NCBI RefSeq assembly: GCF_000090795.2
Contig: NW_003546309.1
Span: forward strand, 251,614 to 312,522
DNA from: Amphimedon queenslandica
Taxonomy: Eukaryota; Porifera; Demospongiae; Haplosclerida; Niphatidae
Length of the DNA: 60,909 nucleotides
Direction: 5' to 3'
The notes beneath the pieces were generated by a model. The model ran no database searches. It was not told where the DNA came from and saw only the letters and a program-made list of their open reading frames with translations. This document shows, piece by piece, positions 12,318 to 25,159 of this stretch (position 1 is its first letter; every line of letters starts with the position of its first letter). The position numbers were made by a program, and so were the translations under genes.

Positions 12318-15090
12318 TATTGTGTTGCTAAGTGAGAGATGTAAGCGTGTGATGTTATTATCCATTGGCAAAAGGAAATGGCCTGTACGGACAAGAGGGC
12401 AGAGTGCATTTGCTTTCAGAAATGACATCATTTCATTATTATTATAATAATTATTCTTTTCTCTTTTTAAAGCGGGCGGTTGCATTGGAACAGCATGTGT
12501 CCGCGTGGACGTGCATGCCCTCCGTATGACAATCATGTGACGATCGATAGACTATATAATGACAAATCAATAAATTGACAATACTTTTAAAAGAGTGAAC
12601 ACAAACACACTAATACTAGCAAACGCCAGGTTATCAAACTTGAGAAATTAAAATGGTCCAAAAAAGTGTGAGAGGCTCACTGTGTAAGCCAATACTCACA
12701 TATAAAAGACACTGTATCGTATATAAATGAGACACATACAAGCGGAAAGAAAAATACAAAAATTATAATATTATGCTATTGATGTATGACTATCATACAG
12801 AGCAAAAAAGGTGCAGCTAAAGCTAGCAAATAATAATTAAAAAATAATAATAATAAATGAAAAGAGGACACAAGTAGGGTAAATGAGACAGGGTTGGCTA
12901 TGATAATAATAATTATAATCATATATTTTTAAATTTATGTATAATATGTTAACTGCTGTTATCATTATCATTATTATTATTATTAAACATCAGAACCAAG
13001 ATGAGATGATTTATTAAGGTAAGGATATGAATACTGATGAAACTGTTGGTGTAAAGGTGGGGTAGGATTATACTGACCATAATGGTGTCTGGAATGATGA
13101 TGATCTGGAGTGGAGGAGCCTTGAGGCTAAGAGAGAAGAAGGAGAAAGAAATCAAAAAGGTAATTCAAACACACAATGTACATGTTATATTCATTATCTA
13201 CTCTACAATATTCTACTCACAATGTAATCAACTGGTTTTCCAGGAGGATATAGCTTATCTCTATCTGATGAAGAGCTAAACAATAACACAAAAATAAAAA
13301 ATGACTATAAACATTGTACATTGTATAACACGCATCTACTAATTAAAGAATTAAATGCTCCATGTACATGTACATGTACAGGCTTTAAAGCCCTACCTGT
13401 TTGGTTCGGACGAGTGAGCTCTCAATACTCTATCAGGAAACACAGGACTGGATATCCTGTTATGAGCCGAGGTGCTTGCCACCGTTGACCTCCTATAAGA
13501 TACTTCCTCTGTCTCTATGGTAACCTCCGCCCCTCCCCCTCCCCCTCTGTTAGTCCGTGGTAGAGTCCCATAATGAGAGCCTGACTGACTGCTGTTGACA
13601 GCTGGCTGCTGCTGCTGTTGCTGCTGAGACTTTGAGAGAAAGAGAGAGGATTGTTAAAAGTGGGTGATATCAAAATGTGGAGTTACATTTCTTCCGGATG
13701 GACCAGGTGATTGTGATCTGTAATTATACCGAGCTAATTGCTCTTCCTTCATCTTAACGTTACGATACGGCTATAAGAGACACGTGTGAACAAAGAGAGA
13801 GAGAGAGAGAGAGAGAGTCAGAGATCAAATCAAGAGAGAGCAAGTTGGACACAACATAGAATACATAACCAATACACTTACACTTCTCTCCTCATAAGAA
13901 TAATTTGAATAATACTTTAGAGCATTCCCACCTCTTGGGGCAGCACCCTATCCAGAAAAATACATCAAATACAATGTAATCAGTAAATTAATACACAAAA
14001 AACACACACATACAGACATTACTAACTGTCATTACATGTACAAATGATCCATATCCTATGCTATACTCATGTACATGTACTTACAAATTAAGATACACAC
14101 GTATACAATGTATGCCACACATACAATACAATGATAATTGCTTTATTTTTGAGTGCATAATTGATCCAGTTATGATGACAAGTTGTACAAATAAAACGTA
14201 TAAAAGTACAAGGGAATGAGTGAACGAACAGATTTTATGGGTGTCAATTCAGTAAATTCTAGTATACTAGCTATACGTGTACAATGAATATGTCATTGCT
14301 TACGGTGGATAGTGACATCCCGTCTGATCCAAAAGCTGACTGAACAAGATTAGTCATCTCATCTACAAAGCTTCTCTCACCGCTGGATAAGAAATAAAGA
14401 GAGAGAGAGAGGGAGAGAAATAAAGGAGATCGAGATAGAGAGAGATATTGAATTACAAAGATATATAATCATAAACACTTACAAATCTGATCCACTCCCA
14501 CTGAGTGTGGATGCATCAGATATCGGTCTCGAAGCCTTTTTGATTTTATTTCTCTTTCTGAGTAAGCTCTCATCCCTACCCTGTATGTGCATTGTATCAT
14601 CTATAATGTTCATTCATTGTTTAATCTCAATTACCATTGAGACTTGATCACCGCCATATTTCTCTATCTCCTGAAGGAACTTGAAAACATGATTAATACC
14701 CCGAATACAAGTCTATTAAATAAGATACATGTACAATAATAGTTTCATTGTATTGTGTATGTGTACATGTATATGTACTGTACATACTGCTTGATGTGTA
14801 TATGCAATGAGTGCAAATTGAAAGATAAACATGTATACAAGCAACACTGTACATGTGAATGTAATATATGCTTCATTCAAGCCTTTGACTCAATTACAAC
14901 TTCCAAGAAAACAAAATTTCATATGAATAGATGATATATGTTGTGTGTGTACCTGAGCTGGAGGCCATTCCAGTGGATTGTCCTGACAGTGGAAGACAGT
15001 GAGTGTATTTAAATATCTTAGACTAGGAGGAAGACGAGTTAACATGTTAGCAGAAACATCAAGAAAGGAGAGAGGAACTTTGTGAAGACC

Positions 15091-15127
<37 letters not shown>

Positions 15128-15533
15128 GGCATTATAGATAATGAATGCATGTAGCTTCATTCTTACCATCTGGTAATGTCCTTATTTCATTTCTTCTTAT
15201 GTTTAAATGCGTCAGTGATAACATGTCAACAATAGAACTTGGTAAATCAACCAAATCATTACAACTGACATCCTAAAACAAATAAAATTCAATGAGTAGG
15301 TGATAAGAATAGCTTTTAATTACTCACAGATATGTACATGTATGTGTATGTACACACACAGTACAAACTTAAAGAGATTAAGACATGTGTCCTTCACTTA
15401 CTAAGTTTTTCAATGACTTCATTTTCCCAATATCTGAAGGTAAATCAGTCAATCTGTTATTATTAGCTGCCAGCAGTGTTAACTTTCCCATTGAGACTAT
15501 TGATGCTGGTAAGGCTTGAATGAAATTTCGACT

Positions 15534-15597
<64 letters not shown>

Positions 15598-16840
15598 AGG
15601 CCCTAAGGGAAAGCAGCAGGTGTATTGTCCATGTACGTGTATGTGTACATGTCTACATCATGTCCGATGATCAGAAACACAAAATTAAATGGTTGCCAAA
15701 ATTAACTTGGCATAGAGAATCACAACAAAATAAATGCATCGGAGTAAAAGACAGACGCCCTTCGCTATCATTAACATTGTTATCATTACATGTAATTGTG
15801 GATTTTATATGACTATGTTTATTCAGACATTATGATAATTATACATAATGACTGAACAGTCATCATAAAGTACATACAACAATACAGGAGACCATTGTGT
15901 TGTACAGAGAGATTACAGGGACTGATGATAGGAGGATTATTATATCTACTAACATATACTAGTAAGCATGTATTTATACAATATATACAATAAACATGAT
16001 AGCAGCATGTAGAAATGAAAAGTATTAAGCCTTTGCTCGATAAAACTAACATGAATATAAAGGTGCAAACACAATGACAATATAGTCAGGATTTATACCT
16101 AATGTACAGCTCTTTTAGTTCACAGTATCTGATGATTTCCTCTGGTATTGATCTCAGCGAATTATTGTGAAGGTTGAGCGAAACGAGATTCTCACATCTG
16201 AGGAGTTGCTTTGGAAACTTGTCAAACCTGTTACCAGAGACAACTGAGAAAGAGAAAGACAGAGAGAAGTGTGAACAGCACATAAGTGTGTGTACAAACA
16301 GAGAGAGGGGGAGGAGAATAAAAGAAAGAAATTAAAGAATCGGTCAAAAATGAAAATGCAACTCCAGCCATGCTCTCAATTACCACAAACCACCCATCTT
16401 TAGTACAAATACATGTATACACGTACATATGTACATGTACATTATGTTCATGTAATGTACTACTATTTCTCATACAAGATTATGTGCTCATGAATTGCAT
16501 TTTTCAATCAAAGAAACATGTGCATGTACATCTAATGTAATTATAAAAAAAAGACAAAACACCAGACCCTTAATGAGATAAGATCCACATACCAAACAAA
16601 CATAAATTTCTGTAGTACCACCACACAACCCAACCAAAATCCTCCATTGTTAATTTCTTAGCCACTCAGTGAGAGGATAATATCAAACTCACCTGCTGTG
16701 AATATCTCCAACGGATCGTACACATCGTCTCCTATATTCGGAAAGAGCCTTAGTTTTCTGGCCGATATATCAAGAATCCCACTGTAGTCGGCCTCTTCGA
16801 ATTCCTTGTCTATCGGGCGGTGCTGCCGCTCGATGGCCAT
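9411..16840 (-). CDS. LRCH: LRCH family protein: LRRs, Death-like domain, C-terminal CH domain
   Basis: About 21 exons, from the ATG (16840, MAIERQHRPIDKEF) to the stop at 9411, in one consistent frame of about 840 residues. Exons 1-5 (16840-14953) hold leucine-rich repeats (NLVSLNLHNNSLRSIPEEI, LTLLAANNNRLTDLPSDI, LSLTHLNIRRNEIRTLPD). Exons 6-14 are Ser/Pro/Gln-rich linker. Exon 15 (11469-11199) encodes a Death-like fold. Exon 18 carries the family's PNFTVRR segment, and exons 19-21 (9854-9411) the CH domain with GESISDGVLLCHLVNKLHPS. LRCH proteins are cortical actin/septin-associated scaffolds in other animals. No C-terminal membrane segment is seen, unlike some vertebrate paralogues. The Death-like module is not part of the vertebrate LRCH architecture I know. 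The one-to-one vertebrate paralogue cannot be assigned. Confidence 0.88.
10262..10610 (-). repeat. Repeat subfamily B, two units, in an LRCH intron
   Basis: Two units with landmark TTTGAACTGATTCC at 10356 and 10542 (period 186), reading on the minus strand, in the same sense as LRCH. A TGTACTATAGTACA palindrome lies at about 10428-10443. It takes up most of the intron between the exons at 10147 and 10715. Confidence 0.9.
11199..11469 (-). other. Exon encoding a Death-like domain inside LRCH
   Basis: In-frame exon of LRCH. The stretch LASSLGVSIEE, then DLFQKWLEDNPTYTWSEVLV, then ALNKMGESSLALEIDKKY matches the later helices of Death domains: a trailing LxLWLxxNP-type helix, a W before xxLxxAL, then LAxxIxxKY. 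Flanking exons are in matching phase 1, so it is part of the same protein. Confidence 0.7.
11775..12982. other. Long LRCH intron, no supported gene
   Basis: AT-rich DNA with an (ATT)n run at 12280-12317 (about 12 units) and several AT-only stretches. Short open frames on both strands overlap the (ATT)n run and encode only poly-Asn or poly-Leu. No conserved exon was seen. Confidence 0.6.
12983..13126 (-). CDS. LRCH: Alternative LRCH exon: internal (13126-13078) or terminal with stop at 12983
   Basis: The exon opens after a TTCTCTCTTAG acceptor with PQGSSTPDHHHSRHHY. It can splice at a weak GTCAGT donor (13077) in phase 1 to the exon at 11774, recreating an Asp codon. If unspliced, it reads on for 31 more codons (GQYNPTPPLHQQFHQY and more) to TAA at 12983-12985. 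That product would keep the LRRs but lack the Death-like and CH domains. Confidence 0.5.
   Translation of the reverse strand, partial: PQGSSTPDHHHSRHHYGQYNPTPPLHQQFHQYSYPYLNKSSHLGSDV
15540..15597 (-). repeat. Very long CT tract before an LRR exon
   Basis: A near-pure GA run of about 57 bases on the + strand is a CT run on the transcribed strand. It ends directly at the CTAG acceptor of the LRCH exon starting at 15531, so it serves as the polypyrimidine tract. Confidence 0.85.
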
Positions 16841-17259
16841 AGAGAGAAGGCTAAATAAAGGCAAATAATAAAGATACAGGATCTATCTGCTCTCCTCCAT
16901 ACCTCCTGTGAATCTCTCTCTCTTTTTCCTAATGAGAAGACACTTCCTCAATATGGAGGGGGAAGCGGTCTAATGGAGGCCAGCCTACCATTCATTGGGG
17001 ACCACTGCGCATGCTCAGAAGCAACTGCCGCCAAACATGTCCGCCAAATTAAGGTTTCTAAGATAGCAGCTGTATAAGCAGCTAAGCCACAGGAGGCAAT
17101 CCATGAAAACCAAAAAAAGGATAATAAGTATCTGGTTATTATTGTCAGCCGTGATGTACAAATTACTTATAATCAATGATGTTTCTTTAACTTAGTAAAA
17201 ATTTCTTAAAGAAGAATAGTGAGTGTAATGCAACAACAATACACAAACTAAAAATAGTT
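16841..17259. promoter_or_regulatory. Gap between cyclin B3 and LRCH, with an NRF1-like site
   Basis: No gene is seen. CTGCGCATGCTCAG (17005-17018) is a near match to the NRF1 palindrome, about 165 bp upstream of the LRCH ATG. A GCCGCCA stretch close by is typical of an animal core promoter region. Confidence 0.4.
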
Positions 17260-20058
17260 TCAGGAGCTTTCCTCTAATGAAAGTAAGTAATCTTCATGAA
17301 CATCTTGTAATGGCAATATTAGTGCTACTTTGTGAAACACTCTAAAATAAAATTTAAAAAAATTAAAGCAATATAAACATGAATAGTTTAGGCAAAATAA
17401 TAATTATTATTATTTAACTTACTCGTGTGAATATTTGCTGCGTACAGTTGATGTGTTACCAGCAGGTCGACTGATGAGATCATTGAGTCTCTGAACCATA
17501 GGGAGTAGGTTTGATGCCTCATATTGACTGTAATGTTGTAATGTGGGGGTCTAATAGGAAAGGAATATTTAAGTTGGAAAAATGTACAATAAAAACACAA
17601 TTAATTAGGTTTGGGAGCAACTTTAAAAATTTGTAAAAAATCAAATTTTGATGGGAATGAGCTCAAACTTGATATGCAACATAAGAACATGTATATGTAT
17701 CAGAAAAAAATATATAAATGGAGAACTTTCTCCTAGTCATTTTTGGCTAAAGACCCTGTACCATAGTACAGGGACTTTGGCCCGATTTTGGAGTACCTTT
17801 AAAATTTTGTAAAAATCCAACTTTGATGAAACAAAAAATGCACATGTATTCAAAAATTCATAAAAATGAAAAATTCTCTCCTGAGTACATTGCTTTTAAC
17901 ATAAAATAAAATCATTCATTTCTCACCCATCCTCCCAATCCTTTCATCCTAATAGAGAGATACATTGCTGCCCCAGCAATGTGCGAAGGATCATCAGAGA
18001 CAAACTCATACTCTTGGAGAGTGCTCTCACATATGTACCGAGCTAACGTGTGGGTCTCCATATCAGCACCAGCAGCCTAATAGCAAAATAAAACAATAAT
18101 AACAATAAAGGCTCTACTATACTATAAATGAGCAAATGTGTATTTAAGTATACATCAGTGAATGAGTATTAGATGTAGATGTAATTGTACATACTCTAGC
18201 TAGTCTTCTAAGAAACCTGTAAGCTACAGGAGCATTGACATCATACTCAAGTGTTGCCAGTATGTTTCTCTCCATACTGAGTAGCTCATCGTGCTGGTAG
18301 GCATCGTCGCACAAATAAATAAAATCATCAACTAATGGTGGGCTCAGTTCCTGAAAGATTAAAAACATCAATTTTCAAACTCTCATAACTGGTTCCAAGT
18401 TATCAGTACCTCAAATTTAGCTGCTATAAGCATGGAAGTAGCTCCCACAAGCTGCAGGTACTCCTTCTTTACTTCTTTCTTCTCCAAGTATCTATCAACT
18501 ATTTTTACAGCAAGGTAGAGCGTCTCGTGGAAAAGCTCAAAGTTTTCTTGTACTTCAACAAGCCAGTCAATAAGTATAGACCGCATGCTCGAGTTTATGA
18601 GAGGCTGATGATCAAGATATGAAGAAACTTTAAACTTCACCTAAAGGAGGGAGAGAGAAGAAAAAAAAATTATATGTACAATTGTAAATAAATTGATATT
18701 CACATACCTCCCTTTCTCTCATGTATTGGTAAATGTCAGGAGCGTATTCGGATGAGAAGAGTGGATCATGTGATTCAGCTACATAAAGAAAGAGGATGTT
18801 ATACACATACATAACGTAATTATTTTTTATTTATCTTATACAGATAAGAATAACATGTACCACAAACAGTAAAGGTATGTGCGTACATGTACATGTTTAA
18901 ACTATTATTAGAACAGATGTGAGGGCAAACAACAGTCCTTATTAATTATATTGTCTAGATGCATAAGATAAAATGTGTCAATGTCTCTATAGTGAATTAT
19001 CAAGATTATCTATACACAATATGAGGCTTGCCTTCATCAATGTCCTTCCATAATTGAGATTCTTCAAGCTAAAGGAGTAGGATACATCAATCAACACCTT
19101 TCCTTAGAGATCTCTCTCTCTCTCTCTCTCTATTACCTTGTCATCCAGTGTAGTGGCTCTTAGCACATTCTGTACATCTGTCATAGGAGTAGTATCACTA
19201 GAGAAGAAGAAAGGGAGGGCAAGAGAGAGAGAGAAAAGGGCAGTGAAATAATGAAGGGTGAGCAAGTACAGTCTCACAGTGATTCTGAGCATATTAAAGA
19301 ATCAGTCAAAGCTAAAGGCTCTTCAGGTATTGGAGATGACGAGTTCTTTCTTAATAATCTTTTTGATCTCCGAGGTGCCTGCTCATATAAGTCTTCATTG
19401 TCACTTATTGATGTCAACTCTTGTTTAGGTTTGATGGTAATATTCGTCGATACCTAAAGATCAAAGAGGCTGACACTATGAGAAGAAGGCTTTATAGCAA
19501 TTAACAAAATATCATGAAATATTAAAAAGGTTGCCTTAGGGTAAGAGGGAGAGGAAAAAGAAAGAAAGGCGGTCACTGAAACTGCTATGCTTTCCAAGTT
19601 ATCAAAAATAATGCTGCACCACTGCCAAAATTGTGAAGCATGCATGCTGGTTTTTAGTCAAACCACACCCTCCAATGTCCCATTCGAATCGAGTCGACAA
19701 ACTCGACATAACAAACTCAAGCAAACTAATGTAGAAATGTCCCCCCATGTGTCTTAGACATTCAGAACAAAATGGCTACAAAAAGAGAGGCAAAAGCTAA
19801 ATAGTTAGTCTTACATTTGTTACATTCCCAAGCGGGTTTCTCTTTGGTTCTGGGGGGTGGAAAGCAGTTGGACTCGAGTGCCTCTTGGTTGGATTAATAG
19901 CCAAAGCCTCAGACTCTATCTTCTACAAGAGAAAAGAAACTTAAACCAACTGACCAACAAATAAGTACTTTTAGTTTGGCAGCGTTCCTCCCGGCGTGAG
20001 AGTTCTCTTTTATGGCCTGCAGGGCCTTTAGGCTGGATGTTCTTTTTGCTCTTTCCAT
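17260..20058 (-). CDS. CCNB3: Cyclin B3
   Basis: Eleven exons from the ATG (20058) to the stop at 17260. The N-terminal region has a KEN motif (AIKENSHAG, exon 1) and a textbook destruction box RNPLGNVTN (exon 2), both recognised by the APC/C. The first cyclin box is in exons 18640-18410 and 18352-18195. It contains MRSILIDWLVEVQENFELFH (the MRAIL-type CDK-docking patch), LAVKIVDRYL and CDDAYQHDELLSMERNIL. The second box follows (AGADMETHTLARYICESTLQ, then MKGLGGW). ENFELFHETLYLAVK and the CDDAY motif separate cyclin B3 from B1/B2 and A. It pairs with CDK1 in mitosis and meiosis. The intron after exon 5 has a GC donor. The intron at 17554-17932 holds repeat B. Confidence 0.93.
17600..17890 (+). 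repeat. Repeat subfamily B in a CCNB3 intron
   Basis: One full unit and part of a second: GGAATGAGCTCAAACTTGAT, then ACATGTATATGTATCAGAAA, then CCCTGTACCATAGTACAGGG. It is antisense to the host gene and fills most of this intron. Confidence 0.88.
19030..19031 (-). other. GC-AG intron donor in CCNB3
   Basis: The exon encoding LEESQLWKDIDE ends GATGAAG and is followed by GCAAGC, with no usable GT in the required phase. Joining to the acceptor TTATGTAG at the next exon gives DEAESHDP in frame. Confidence 0.7.
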
Positions 20059-20085
20059 CTGTTAGTCAGTTGATGCCTGATGGCT

Positions 20086-20169
20086 CCAATAGGCTAATAG
20101 GGCATCTTTTGTATGAGACAAATTTTAACTTGCGCGGGATCCAATCAGATTGCAGCTCGGATCACGTGA
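20086..20169. promoter_or_regulatory. CCNB3 promoter elements: two CCAAT boxes and TCACGTGA
   Basis: CCAAT at 20086-20090 and 20141-20145, plus TCACGTGA at 20162-20169, all within 112 bp upstream of the cyclin B3 ATG in the 224-bp gap after DKC1. Paired CCAAT boxes (NF-Y) are common in G2/M cyclin promoters. Motifs are seen; function is inferred. Confidence 0.45.
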
Positions 20170-20281
20170 ACCCCGCCTAATTTAAATTAGCTGATTATTG
20201 TTGATTGTTTAATGTTATTGATATTTACATTATTGTTTATATTTACAAAATAGTGTTGTTTATGTGTTTTTGCTTTTGGCA

Positions 20282-22792
20282 TCAAGTTTCCACCTCTGCC
20301 GTCTCTTTACTGTGCTTCTTTTTCTTCTTCTTATGAATGTTATCCTCAATCTATGTATATGCATTAAAATATTATTTTTAAAAATGACATTTCGTTCCAA
20401 ACTGATACTCACTAAATCTTCATCTGATTGCGACTCTTTCTTATTCTTCTTCTTCTTCTTATGATGATGTTCTTCAGCCTATGATCAGAAAATCCACAGC
20501 TGCTTTATAGATCCAATAATTCAAACTAACTTCTTCGTCTGATTTCGAGTCTTTCTTCTTTTTCTTCTTCTTTTTCTCTTTCTTTCCTGCAGCCTCACTA
20601 GTTACAGAATCTGGTGAACACTACAACATGAAATACACAAAACAGAGAGAGAGAGAGAGACAGTATGTAGCAGCCGAAACAAAAACTGTCTTGAAATAAT
20701 AAAAATCTTATTCAAGAAGCTTTTGAAAATGCACTCTTTGATGTGTTAATGGAGACATGAGGGAGGAAAATAATACAAAAATTAAGAGGAAAGAAAAGGA
20801 GGCAGGATACAAAGAGATAAGAGGTCAGTTACCTCAGTTTCCATTGGCTCTTCTTCTACAGGTGCACCAGCAGGAGGACTAACAGTTGTTGTAGCAACTG
20901 GGGGAGTTGGCCTGCAAGAAAGAGATATGAGATAATGAAAAGTTTGGTTTACAAGGCATGCATCATTATCAAGATATTGCAGCCATTAAGCAGGTAAAAC
21001 TTACACTTTATTTTTCTCCTTGGAATATTTTGGTATTTCTCCGGCAGCTATCTTTTTCTTCTTCTCTAAAGCCTTTGTTGAAAAGAAACGCAATATTTAA
21101 CAGTCGGGACAGTTGCTAAATCGACAAAAAAGACTCACTTTTGGTCCAAGTCCCCATTTCCTTGGATATACATCTCTACTCATAATAACACGCTTGATCT
21201 TGGCACAAGAATTATGATCACAAGTGACCATTTCTGCTGTTGATAATAAAGCAATGCCTACACATGCCATAATAAAGGAATACTAAATACTAAGTACTAT
21301 AATGTCACTATAAGCAATGATGGTATGAAGATTTAGAGCACTAGATTAAGTGATAATGATTCTCAAGACTCACCTAATGCAACAGCTTCTCCTTTTGGAG
21401 TCATTATGACAATCTCCATCTTAGGCTCAATCCCCTCATCAAATCTCAGGACGCCAGGAAGCTGGACCTTAGCACCATAGCATATGGCATTAACCTTTCA
21501 AATAAAAGAGTAAATAATGTTAATGCACTAAAAGATGGTGACTCACAGCACTATCCTTGATGACTAGTCTCTTATGAGAGGTGAGCAAAGCTTCTAACGG
21601 TTTTACTACTTTCCTCAAGTAAGATTCTAATTTTTATAAAATATAACCAGAGAATAAGAATTTTGTAGGGTGAGTTTGTACCATCTTTCATGTTATCATA
21701 TTGCCACTGTGCATCCAATACATCATGCATAGTTACCAGATCATCCTATAAATGTAAGGACAAGTAGGGGCATGAGCTTTCGTTTACATACATAAATTGA
21801 CTCATTTTTTTAAATGGCCATAACTCAAAAAATTTCAGTCTGAATCAGCTCAAACTTTCTACAAGGCATAAGGACATCAATATGTATCAGAAAATGTAAT
21901 AAAAATTGAGGTTGATTCCGGAGCCATTTTTTGGAAAAACCATGGGCTATAGTACAGGGTAATTTTTCGAAATTGGCTCATTCTTTAAAATGGTCATAAC
22001 TTGAAAAATTTTAGTCGGAATCAGCTCAAACTTTCTACACAGCATAAGGACATCATATCTATCAGAAAATGTAATAAAAACTGGGGGTGATTTTAGAGCC
22101 ATTTTTCGGAAAAAAGCATGGGCTATAGTACAGGGATTCTTTCAGAAATTGGCTCATTTTTAAAATGGCCATAATTCAGTCAAAACTTTAACAAATAAGT
22201 ACATAGTAATACGATTATAATGAGTCTTTACGTTCTCAGACTGTATTCCAGACCTAACTCGTCTTAGCTCTGCCATATGAGCCCCAACACCAACCATAAG
22301 ACCCAAATGAACACAGAGTGTACGTATATAAGTACCTGCCTCACAACTAACCCAAAAAACACCTTAAAAGAGAAGAGAAAGGAAGGAACAATAACAGAAA
22401 GCAAGAGAGGAATGGCATTAGTCAAAAATTAAAAAATCTACAATACCTAGATGTCTTTGGTCATCATATTCCAATAATTTATTCTCGTAGATGGTCCTAA
22501 TTCTCAATTGTCTCTTGACAGCTGAAATAAGTGGAGGACGTTGAAAAAGTGAGCCAACCATTGTCTGGAGTATCTATTATATATATTATAATGATGGGCA
22601 TGCATAGGAATGATGAAAATAATCCGTGGATCAATGAAGTATTAACTATTATACCTTTACAATGTCACTCTCTTTAGCTTCTTTGTGAAACTTCACCACA
22701 CACACATACTCTTTACCTGTACAGCAAAGAAGAGATGAAGAGTGAGGTTATTATGCTGCTACATCACACACAGACACACACACACACACACG

Positions 22793-22823
<31 letters not shown>

Positions 22824-23698
22824 CTGCTCCTTGTTGCGATTTTACTAGTCTTGTAGTTCTGTCAATGCAAACGATCAGACAGCCAGTGACCTGTGGATCC
22901 AGTGTGCCACTGTGGCCTGTCTTCTCCACACGCAATATCCTTTTTATCCATGCCACAACCTTAAGAAGGGAAAACGAGAATAACTCATTGGAAAAGTGAC
23001 AGTATATAAAAAATAAAATAGTTGGCATAGGAGACCAAGTTTTTAGAAATATAAATAAAAAAATTATATTATTTATCAGTGCTCCATCAAATTTAAATAA
23101 ACATATTATTATAACAAGCTCAGAAACCCAATCAACCCTCTTCCTTACTCCCTCCCTCTCTCATTTACTTCATGTGATGATGGGTTAGCTGGCTTATCAA
23201 GATTGATGAACCCATGTTTAACATAGTCCCCTATAGGACGTCGCAACGGAGGGCAGCCTGTTTCAAGAGGAGTGTAGTGTCCAGTGCGGACAACCATCTT
23301 GTGATAGTTCTATGAATAGGAATACACAGCATATGAATGGGTCTATTCAAAATCATAAATGCAATAGTTCATCGTAATAAGAAATAGTATTAATTTAAAC
23401 TGCAGTATTATTGCAGGGTTAATTTGACTCACTTTTAAAAGGAGCGGCCATTCAGAGGTGTCAAGAGGAGGCGTTGATTGTGGTTTGATTATAAAATCCT
23501 GCTAAAAAATTACAATAAAATAATAAAATAAAAAATATATAGTAATACTTCGGATGAATCAGGTTCCTCGCTGCCTAATATAAAAATAATTATAATTAAT
23601 TTTATCATCAATAATCATTATTATTTTTATCAAAATAAAAGACCTGCTTCTTGCGCTTCGATTAATTTTCTTTTCTTCGATTTCTTCTCCTCTGTCAT
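20282..23698 (-). CDS. DKC1: Dyskerin, H/ACA snoRNP pseudouridine synthase
   Basis: About 17 exons from the ATG (23698, [12 protein letters not shown]) to TGA at 20282. The TruB catalytic core is in the exon at about 22962-22825, with the catalytic Asp in [16 protein letters not shown]. Flanking exons carry [54 protein letters not shown] and [11 protein letters not shown]. The PUA domain follows ([20 protein letters not shown]). The tail has long Lys runs split over several tiny exons, as in animal dyskerins (nucleolar localisation). It isomerises uridines in rRNA and snRNA guided by H/ACA RNAs. It shares a 263-bp promoter with RPL8. The last exon (stop 20282) was placed by phase, giving [20 protein letters not shown]; it is the least certain part. 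Confidence 0.93.
21795..22175 (+). repeat. Repeat subfamily A, two units, in a DKC1 intron
   Basis: Two units, landmark CTCAAACTTTCT at 21849 and 22025 (period 176), each with an ATGGGCTATAGTACAGGG block. Antisense to DKC1. They make up most of the intron between the exons ending near 22240 and starting near 21746. Confidence 0.9.
22764..22822. repeat. (CA)n microsatellite in a DKC1 intron
   Basis: About 25 CA units with a few interruptions, immediately next to the exon that carries the dyskerin catalytic core. On the transcribed strand it is a GT run just after the donor of that exon. Confidence 0.9.
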
Positions 23699-23774
23699 CC
23701 TTCGTCTACTATTAATATTACCATCGAACAATTACTGATAGCTTTATTTTCACAGTTCCTTTTCTATGGAACGA

Positions 23775-23821
23775 CCACGTGGAGTCGCGGCTTTGTGCTA
23801 ATGTGCTTTAAGCGCATGCGC
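23775..23821. promoter_or_regulatory. DKC1/RPL8 bidirectional promoter: CACGTG box and NRF1 palindrome
   Basis: CCACGTGG (23775-23782) and GCGCATGCGC (23812-23821) lie in the 263-bp gap between the divergent ATGs. The first is a Myc-type E-box, the second a perfect NRF1 core. A pyrimidine-rich GGCCTCTCCGTG (about 23836) may mark the RPL8 start. RPL8 has a non-coding first exon ending at a GTAAGT near 23901. Confidence 0.6.
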
Positions 23822-23961
23822 AGCTCTGAAAAAGGGCCTCTCCGTGTGGGTATCCATTGAGGACTCCATTGTACATATTACATCTTCTCCCATCGAGAAA
23901 GGTAAGTACATATACATGTAATGGGGAATGGATTTGAGTACTTTATCCTCTCCTTTGTAGG

Positions 23962-25095
<1,134 letters not shown>

Positions 25096-25159
25096 AGGAC
25101 TAAATGATGTGTTTCTTTTCTTCTCTTTCTCTCTTGATTATAATTTCAAAATTATTTAA

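Noticed and set aside
12192..12536. Overlapping open frames with poly-Asn and poly-Leu
   Set aside because: Generated by the (ATT)n run; no conserved flanks.
9411..16840. Two separate genes (LRR gene and Death-CH gene) instead of one LRCH
   Set aside because: The exon at 13126-13078 joins the exon at 11774 in phase to give a valid codon, the LRR-to-CH order is the LRCH architecture, and no start codon or promoter-like stretch was seen for a second gene. Kept as alternative 3' end instead.
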